Shown here one piece after another: positions 58,496 to 64,000 of a DNA stretch of 64,000 nt (the stretch's first letter is position 1; each line of letters starts with the position of its first letter). The stretch lies in NCBI RefSeq assembly GCF_030544485.1, contig NZ_CP130610.1, forward strand, positions 744,001 through 808,000, given 5' to 3'. The position numbers were made by a program, and so were the translations under genes. Source of the stretch: Halomonas sp. HAL1 (GTDB lineage: Bacteria; Pseudomonadota; Gammaproteobacteria; Pseudomonadales; Halomonadaceae). Under the pieces are notes generated by a model. The model saw nothing but the letters and a program-made list of their open reading frames with translations. It did not search any database and was not told the origin of the DNA.

Positions 58496-59155
58496 ATGTC
58501 TGAAATTCATCACTACTTGCAAGAGTTCGATGACGCTTTCGATCAAGTGCGACATTATCAAGCCTACCCGCGTATGCGTCCTTTCATCGGGCGCCTTTAT
58601 GGCCAGTATGGCCCAAAAATCCTATTGGTCGCTGAAAGCCATTACCTGCCAGCGGGAAGATCGCTTCACCTTGATGCACAACGCTGGTATGCGGGCTCTG
58701 AGAAGGATTTTGGAACTGACGACATGCCAGGTTGGATACACACGCGCAACATCATCGATAAACCAGACGGTAAGTGGAGTGCGAGGGGCCACGAGATCTA
58801 CCGGCGTATGAACCGCGCGCTAAATGAAGCGGGTTATTCGGGAGGCGGCAACCTGTTCAGATACGTCGCGTTCATGAATGGGTTTCAACGGCCAGCCGTT
58901 AGCGGAAAAAGCCTCAACGTCCAACGGGAAGATATTGAGGTTGCTTCACAAACACTCAATGGTGTGGTCGATATCATTGAGCCGGATTGCTTGATTTTCG
59001 TTTCCTCGAAAGCGAAAAGACACTTGGCAAAGCACCTTGAAGTTGAGTCAAGAGGGGTGCCCCATCCAGCTTGCGCTTGGTGGTATAGGGCTTCGAAACA
59101 TGAGACGGGCAAGGAGCGCTTTATTCATTATCTTTCAGAAAACCGAAGCCATTAG
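58496..59155 (+). CDS. Hypothetical protein, possible uracil-DNA-glycosylase fold
   Basis: A 219-residue protein. The strand KILLVAESHYLP near residue 40, NLFRYVAFMNGF in the middle, then IIEPDCLIFVSSKAKRHLAK and GVPHPACAWWY follow the order of the UDG superfamily (first motif strand, Asn/Phe motif, late H-P-x motif). Exact UDG catalytic residues are not clear, so this is a fold-level guess. It is the last gene of the restriction island before the gene remnants. Confidence 0.5.
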   Translation: MSEIHHYLQEFDDAFDQVRHYQAYPRMRPFIGRLYGQYGPKILLVAESHYLPAGRSLHLDAQRWYAGSEKDFGTDDMPGWIHTRNIIDKPDGKWSARGHEIYRRMNRALNEAGYSGGGNLFRYVAFMNGFQRPAVSGKSLNVQREDIEVASQTLNGVVDIIEPDCLIFVSSKAKRHLAKHLEVESRGVPHPACAWWYRASKHETGKERFIHYLSENRSH

Positions 59156-59189
59156 TCTTTTTTGTGGGCAGTAACCGGTTGGCTTCATG

Positions 59190-59290
59190 ATTTTGAGTTG
59201 CTGGCCCACTGCTGCGGCATTTTCCGACAATTGCCTAACAGCCTCTGCTTGAGTCGCTCTAATAATATTTGCTCGGTTCCTTTATTGAGC
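59190..59290 (-). pseudogene. Remnant of a hipA C-terminus
   Basis: The minus strand encodes GTEQILLERLKQRLLGNCRK and then MPQQWAS, closely matching the end of the intact HipA in this window (GTEHVLLERLSRRIKQNCQK, then MTKRWSV). No kinase part remains upstream. It is a fragment of a second, different hipA gene. Confidence 0.7.
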
Positions 59291-59421
59291 TACAGGTCTC
59301 AGCGCGGTGATAGTAGTGTCGATGATTGCACCACCACGCTAATCCAGCGGATTGGCTGGAGTGGGATGGCTGATTTCGTGCCATAGGGCACTTTGAGCTC
59401 TTATTATCGAAGAGGGCTATT

Positions 59422-59583
59422 TTCGACAGCTATCCATTGCTAATGCAAGCGGCTCTCGCGGGGCACGATATCGCCTTGGGTTGGCGGCGCACAACACAAC
59501 GCTTAATTGAAAATGGCGAACTGATCTGCCCGGTGGCTGAGAGCTTGCCCGAGCACAATGCCATCGCCCTCTACACGCACTAA
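59422..59583 (+). pseudogene. Remnant of a LysR-type regulator effector domain
   Basis: A 53-codon stretch ending at a stop. It reads FDSYPLLMQAALAGHDIALG and then WRRTTQRLIENGELICPVAE, the typical end of a GcvA-like LysR effector domain. The HTH half is missing. Both sides are other fragments. Confidence 0.7.
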
Positions 59584-59668
59584 GGCGCGCCCTAACGTCC
59601 AGGCAGCGAAGCGTTATTGGGCTAGCGTCGACTCAAGGATTCAGCTGTAGCGCTGTTCAATCTGGGGA

Positions 59669-59760
59669 TGATGTCGACGGCGGACTATATGCGCGAGCAG
59701 CGACAGCTTCTAAAGTGCTCAGTGTGCTAGTCCCGATGCACTGTGAAGGTGAAATTATCG
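59669..59760 (+). pseudogene. Remnant of a DUF4357-type gene
   Basis: ADYMREQRQLLK matches HDYMREQRQLLQ in the GIY-YIG/DUF4357 gene nearby, and a frame-shifted VLVPMHCEGEI continues like VLAPLDGKLVF. It is too short and broken to be a gene. It may come from a paralogue of the intact copy at 57.5-58.4 kb. Confidence 0.5.
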
Positions 59761-59847
59761 GTTGCTGCCAAATTCTCTATCAAATTCAGAGCCTTAAATA
59801 TTTCTGAATTAGTTGTCGCCAACTTGGCATTGCTACTGTGTTTAAGG

Positions 59848-61566
59848 CTACATACCTAACTCTGGTCCATCGTAGTTCCGTTGTTTGCGGTGGCTTTTGT
59901 TAATAGCTTTCTGGCGTTCCTTGTCCGGCATGCTGTGGTAGTACTCACGTAGCTTTTTCTTTAATTCAAGCACGTAGGGTTCGTTCTCAATGGCGACCAC
60001 ATAAACATATTGGGGGAGATGGCCGGTTGAGCCGCTACCGAGGATGCTTAGTGCGTCCTCGAACGTATCGAATGTCTCGCCTATTTCAGACTGCGCATCA
60101 CATAATCCAAAACTAAAAAAACTAGCCCAGTCCCAGCCACTGGTCCGAACATCGAGTGGAAGGTTGCATGCTTCAGGTGATTTTTGCATATCAAGTATGT
60201 GTTGTTGCAGAAGCTCCGCTGAACTTACGGTTGGTACGGGGCAAAATGGTGTGGTCGGAGACTCGTGATAGAACAGGTAGTAGCCAGCGCGTGGAAGTTT
60301 GGAAAGCTTTGGGAGCTGGCCCTTGGTACTACCCACATTAGCAATACCTTGTTTCGCTCTCTTGGCCTGCAATAGCACTGCTTTTCGACACCTCAAGCCA
60401 CCCACGTTTAATGCAATGATCACACCGATATCGGCGCCAGTGCGGGTTTCTTCGGTTGTGTTAGCTAGCTGAAGAGTTCCTAGGTAAGAATAGGAAGATG
60501 GGTAACCGTAATCCTGAATTCGTTTGGCTGCCCATCCAGTAAGCCAGTTTTCAACATTGGCACTGAAGCGGCCATTTAGTATGTCCTCATGTGCTTTGGT
60601 ATCAGCAAGAAGCTCAGCCATCTGCTGCTCACACTGCAACATAGCCCAGTAGATAGTCCAGAGCACATCGACGTTGAAGTTCAGAGGCGATGCAGCCTGT
60701 AAAGGAAGCAATTGCCACTGGTCTGCAGGGTGGGAGCAGGAAGCTATTTTCTCGGCGGAAGCGCTACACATACTAGTCATGGCAAGCTTGGCTGATGCCC
60801 TAACAATTTCGCTGAAGCCACCTGTGACGAGTAAGCCATTATGGCTACGATATACTGCATTAAGTATACCTTCTGCTTCTTGCTGCCAACCTACGTATGT
60901 ATCCTTTGAGGGGCGTGCTTGGAAGACGAGCTTTGGGAGTAGTCTCGTAGCATCTGCGATGTAGCCCTTTTGTACTAACGCAGCAATGTTCTCGAAATAC
61001 TCGGCAAAATCACCAGCTAGCCAACCTTCGCCGCCTGCGGCTGCCATCGGTGAAGCTGCAGCCTTTTGAAAATCAGTAAGAGCTTTATATTGGGAGCGAT
61101 AGGACTTAAGTGCCGCACTCTGTTCGGACCGCTTGCTGCGTTCTACTTCTACCTTATGATTATGCGAATGAATGGCAGCAGCTCGCAGTGTTTGGGTCGA
61201 AGGAGCGTCGAACTTGCACGCTGCTTGGGCATGCTCCTTTTGAGCGTGTTTCCATTCGCGCCAATTGCGGAAAGTGCTCACTGGTGTGAATAAATAACCT
61301 AATCCACTCTTGCGTTTGGCGTTAAGGAAGCGCTTTCTGCATATTTCCATTTGAGAATAAGTAGGCTTGAGAGTGTCTTCGCGCTCTTGAGCCTCTTTAC
61401 GTAAGGCCAAGCTATCAATTTCGCGGATTACTTGCTCAGTCGCCCGTATTTTTTGCTCAAGGTTCTGGGTGGCGCTACCAAGAAATGATGTGAGTCTATG
61501 GCTGGTGGCTTTAAGCATTTTGCGTTCTGGGGCGTCCATGGATGGTGTGCTCTGCTTATTGTTCAA
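59848..61566 (-). CDS. Hypothetical protein with PD-(D/E)XK-like core
   Basis: A 572-residue protein with no family name known to me. The first 165 residues are helical and charged (coiled coil likely). The middle (180-330) is helical. The part from 335 looks like a restriction-nuclease fold: helix NVENWLTGWAAKRI with Glu339, strand TGADIGVIIALNVGG with Asp379, and strand KAVLLQAKRA with Gln400 and Lys402. G-A-D...Q-A-K is typical of PD-(D/E)XK enzymes with Q in place of E. Its place beside a restriction island and gene remnants suggests a defence effector. Confidence 0.6.
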   Translation of the reverse strand: MNNKQSTPSMDAPERKMLKATSHRLTSFLGSATQNLEQKIRATEQVIREIDSLALRKEAQEREDTLKPTYSQMEICRKRFLNAKRKSGLGYLFTPVSTFRNWREWKHAQKEHAQAACKFDAPSTQTLRAAAIHSHNHKVEVERSKRSEQSAALKSYRSQYKALTDFQKAAASPMAAAGGEGWLAGDFAEYFENIAALVQKGYIADATRLLPKLVFQARPSKDTYVGWQQEAEGILNAVYRSHNGLLVTGGFSEIVRASAKLAMTSMCSASAEKIASCSHPADQWQLLPLQAASPLNFNVDVLWTIYWAMLQCEQQMAELLADTKAHEDILNGRFSANVENWLTGWAAKRIQDYGYPSSYSYLGTLQLANTTEETRTGADIGVIIALNVGGLRCRKAVLLQAKRAKQGIANVGSTKGQLPKLSKLPRAGYYLFYHESPTTPFCPVPTVSSAELLQQHILDMQKSPEACNLPLDVRTSGWDWASFFSFGLCDAQSEIGETFDTFEDALSILGSGSTGHLPQYVYVVAIENEPYVLELKKKLREYYHSMPDKERQKAINKSHRKQRNYDGPELGM

Positions 61567-61681
61567 AAAGTTAACTTGCGTGATTGCTAATAAGTATTAG
61601 TTGACAAAAGTGCTTTCAACATTAAAGCCAAGTGCCACCCAAATAGAGTTCATAAATCACCTCTGATATAACATGCTAAAT

Positions 61682-62551
61682 TTATTCGGTACCATCCTGG
61701 CAGTTTGTACGCACATAGTTAAGAAGTTCAGTAACTGCTTGAGATGTCCTTAAATCGGTATGCATCAACCCCCACATATAAGTGCTTAATTCAGGGATAA
61801 TGGGGCTTATTCTTTTAATTCCAGCTCCTTTTTTCTCAAGATAAGTTGGTAAAACTGCAGCATAATCATAATTGGATACCATGAAGAAATCCATAAGTAT
61901 AGAGTTGCTTTTTAATAGTCTATTGTTTAATAAATTGTTTTTGTCAAACCATTCACTGAGCAGTGGATATTGCATTTCTGCATTAGGTGCAATCCAAGGG
62001 ATGTCTTTCTCTAACCAATCCGTATGCTTACTTTCTTGTGAAACATATACAGCTTGATTAATTGAAAATATCTTTTTACCGATGAGTGTCTCATTAGGGC
62101 TAACCACCGGGCGAAAAGCTATATCAGCGTCTCGAGCCTCAAGGCTCATAAGTTCATTGCTTACAATAATGCTTATATTTAGCTCTTTATACTTACAATT
62201 AAAATCATGAATAATGTTTCCTAGTAAGCCATATAATAATGTATCTGTGGTGGTTACGGTTAAACTCCCAGAAAAACTTTCATTAGCGGAGTAGAGTTTG
62301 CGCTGGGCATAAAGAACTTGTTTCTCTATTTCTTTCGCGCTTCTAACTAACTCTAGACCAGCTAAGGTAGGTACATATGAGTTGTTTTCTCGATGAAATA
62401 GCTTTACACCACATTTTTTCTCAATCTCCGCTAAACGTCTATATATTGTTGGATAGCTAAAGCTCAGCTTAAGAGCTGATTTTTTCAATACCTTTTCTTC
62501 AGCGATTGCCAGTATAACCTTGAAGTCATCCCATTTAAGATTTTCAATCAT
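61682..62551 (-). CDS. LysR family transcriptional regulator
   Basis: A 289-residue LysR regulator. The N-terminal wHTH has LKWDDFKVILAIAEEKVLKK and SFSYPTIYRRLAEIEKKCGV; a substrate-binding domain follows (about 85-285). Codon use is very AT-rich compared with the left part of the window. It is divergent from the MFS gene and likely controls it. Confidence 0.92.
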   Translation of the reverse strand: MIENLKWDDFKVILAIAEEKVLKKSALKLSFSYPTIYRRLAEIEKKCGVKLFHRENNSYVPTLAGLELVRSAKEIEKQVLYAQRKLYSANESFSGSLTVTTTDTLLYGLLGNIIHDFNCKYKELNISIIVSNELMSLEARDADIAFRPVVSPNETLIGKKIFSINQAVYVSQESKHTDWLEKDIPWIAPNAEMQYPLLSEWFDKNNLLNNRLLKSNSILMDFFMVSNYDYAAVLPTYLEKKGAGIKRISPIIPELSTYMWGLMHTDLRTSQAVTELLNYVRTNCQDGTE

Positions 62552-62640
62552 GATAACCTCATTTTCATTAATGATAATTTACATATTAGACATGATGAGC
62601 TAATGTTTCAATAAATTCATCAAAAGAAACTAATGCAAAT

Positions 62641-63879
62641 ATGAGTGAAGTCAATAGAGTTGCTCCTGTTATATCTAAAAAACAGCAATTTAACGCTGTG
62701 TTTGTTGCCGCTTTATGCGTTATAACTGCTGGTAGTTATGCGACGTTATCAGGTCTGTTAACTTCACAGTTAATTAAAGAATTAGGGTGGACAACACTTA
62801 ATACAACATTTGGCATCACCATAAATATGATTCTTTATGGTGCAACAGCACCATTTGCGATTCATCTCATGGAAAAATATGGGATCAAAAAAATTGTCAT
62901 ACTCAGCCTTAGTACCCTTTGTATAGGTGCATTGTTTTGCACGATAAATTCGAAAATTATTTTCAATCTTGCATGGGGTATTTTAGTTGGACTTGGGTGT
63001 GGCTCTCTTACGATGTCATTTGGTGCGCTATTTGCTCGTTCGTGGTTTAAGAAAACTGGGCTTCCGACTGGAATCTTGACGGCTTCGTCTGTTACTGGGC
63101 AATTTGTTTTACTACCTCTATGGGCTAAATTAGCAAATGAATTTAGCTGGCGAGCACCTTTGATTGGCTGCATTGCTCTTACATTAGTTACATTATTAAT
63201 CATATATTTAGTTTTTAATGAAAAAATGTCTGCGATTAAAACAGTCACAGAGTACAACATTAAGCCAGATAGCACTTTTGCAGATGTATTTATTGATTTG
63301 AAAAAATTCATGAAAAATAAGAAGTTTTGGGTGATAGCGCTAGCATTTGGAATGTGTGGTGCCACTACAAATGGTCTTATGTGGAGTAGTTTTACTCCTG
63401 CAGCATCTTTAGAAGGAATATCAGTAGCCGACTCTTCTTATTTGCTATTGATAATAGGTCTGTTAAATATTCCAGGTACTATTGGAGCAGGATGGCTTTC
63501 AGATAAAATAAATAAACAGAAACTACTATCAGTTATTTTTATTTTACGAGGCGCTAGTTTGATTTGTCTGCCCTTTATATTATCACAACCAGTAGGTTGG
63601 GAACTGATAGTCTTTGCCGTCGTGTTTGGCGTATTTGATGTTGCAACTGTTCCTCCTGTCATTAATTTATGCAACCAAATATTTGGAGATCGAGGGCCTT
63701 TTGCTTTTAGCTGGATAAATGTGGCTCATCAAATAGGGGCTGGTCTGGTTGCTTTTTTAGGGGGGGTGATTGCATTTATGACTGGATCGTATTTTACACT
63801 GTGGTTTATTGCAGGAGGTATTTTTTTCACAGCCGCTATTATAGTTCTTACTCCTTATCATAGCGAAAAGGCAATATAG
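62641..63879 (+). CDS. Major facilitator superfamily transporter
   Basis: A 412-residue protein with 12 predicted membrane helices. The start of the second half (after about residue 215) follows a charged loop (NEKMSAIKTVTEYNIKPDST). The GWLSDKINKQK loop matches the conserved D-R/K-x-G-R/K type motif of MFS. It looks like the oxalate/formate or monocarboxylate MFS branch. Very AT-rich. Substrate unknown; a role with the following acetyltransferase is possible. Confidence 0.9.
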   Translation: MSEVNRVAPVISKKQQFNAVFVAALCVITAGSYATLSGLLTSQLIKELGWTTLNTTFGITINMILYGATAPFAIHLMEKYGIKKIVILSLSTLCIGALFCTINSKIIFNLAWGILVGLGCGSLTMSFGALFARSWFKKTGLPTGILTASSVTGQFVLLPLWAKLANEFSWRAPLIGCIALTLVTLLIIYLVFNEKMSAIKTVTEYNIKPDSTFADVFIDLKKFMKNKKFWVIALAFGMCGATTNGLMWSSFTPAASLEGISVADSSYLLLIIGLLNIPGTIGAGWLSDKINKQKLLSVIFILRGASLICLPFILSQPVGWELIVFAVVFGVFDVATVPPVINLCNQIFGDRGPFAFSWINVAHQIGAGLVAFLGGVIAFMTGSYFTLWFIAGGIFFTAAIIVLTPYHSEKAI

Positions 63880-63893
63880 CCTTTGGAGGTAAA

Positions 63894-64000
63894 ATGGAAA
63901 ATGTAATATTCACTAGACCTGAAGCATGTCATGCTCAAGAGGTTAAGACACTTGTCGACGAAAATGAACAGTTAGATAGTAACAGCTTATATATATACCT
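63894..64000 (+). CDS. Acetyltransferase start, EctA-like (partial)
   Basis: Thirty-five codons are visible, cut by the window end. IFTRPEACHAQEVKTLVDEN followed by EQLDSNSLYIY resembles the start of diaminobutyrate acetyltransferase EctA (…P-L-D-x-N-S-x-Y-x-Y…), a GNAT enzyme of ectoine synthesis. GGAGGT lies directly before the ATG. It could also be another GNAT with a similar start. It is 14 bp after the MFS gene. Confidence 0.55.
   Translation, partial: MENVIFTRPEACHAQEVKTLVDENEQLDSNSLYIY

Noticed and set aside
59359..59366. Second att copy (GAGTGGGA) at the right end of the island
   Set aside because: Only 8 of 12 bases match, which is expected by chance in a window of this size.

Overview
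The window looks like the chromosome of a moderately halophilic gammaproteobacterium, most likely Halomonas or a close relative. The grounds are the GC-rich housekeeping genes, the gene order ccm-smc-zipA-ligA-yheU, the oadGAB sodium pump, and a fragment at the right edge that resembles ectoine-pathway acetyltransferases. No database search was possible, so the genus is inferred. No rRNA, tRNA or CRISPR array was seen.

Layout. 1-4 kb: start of dusC, then oadGAB. 4-5 kb: a UmuD-like S24 protein behind a LexA box, with an IMPACT-family gene. 5.2-12.5 kb: a complete cytochrome c maturation operon, ccmABCDEFGHI. 12.5-21.9 kb: smc, an unusually long zipA, ligA and yheU. 22-24.9 kb: two nearly identical IS1111-type IS110 copies in palindromic repeats. 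25-34.7 kb: mnmC, a YciI protein, rnm/yciV, yciO, a K+ channel, a CYTH protein, a DUF47-Pit phosphate pair and argA. 34.8-39.5 kb: a CMD-family protein and class III aminotransferase opposite an RpiR regulator, then hipBA with three operator-like palindromes. 39.5-43.7 kb: a stress-type SDR and a YqjD/YqjE/DUF3618-like envelope cluster. 43.8-50.1 kb: an unidentified protein, xseA, a FrnE-like DsbA, guaB and guaA. 50.3-59.2 kb: a type I restriction-modification locus with accessory genes. 59.2-64 kb: gene remnants, a candidate nuclease, and an AT-rich LysR/MFS/acetyltransferase segment.

The most unusual structure is in ligA. The first ~387 codons are GC-rich and ordinary. At about 19,829, inside the conserved RAGDVIP motif, the sequence becomes strongly AT-rich but continues the same protein with zinc finger, helix-hairpin-helix region, about 110 extra residues and a BRCT domain. 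A second AT-rich gene overlaps the end of ligA and encodes a SWIM-type zinc finger. Near 21,390 it returns in frame to GC-rich DNA encoding a BRCT domain that looks like the original end of ligA, still touching the yheU start codon. A cassette of about 1.56 kb seems to have replaced the 3' half of an essential gene, supplied a new ligase tail, and turned the old BRCT exon into part of a new SWIM-BRCT protein. I do not recognise this as a described system.

The region after guaA is a defence-type island. It starts right after the guaA 3' end, which carries the 12-base sequence used as an attachment core by guaA-specific integrases. It holds hsdM, hsdS, a PD-(D/E)XK-like protein coupled to hsdS, hsdR, a GIY-YIG/DUF4357 protein, a possible uracil-DNA-glycosylase-fold protein, three decayed gene fragments and a 572-residue protein with a GAD...QAK nuclease-like core. 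Other points are a UmuD-like protein without its catalytic serine, a cluster of DnaA-box matches around mnmC-rnm, and HipB-type operators spaced exactly 50 bp apart.
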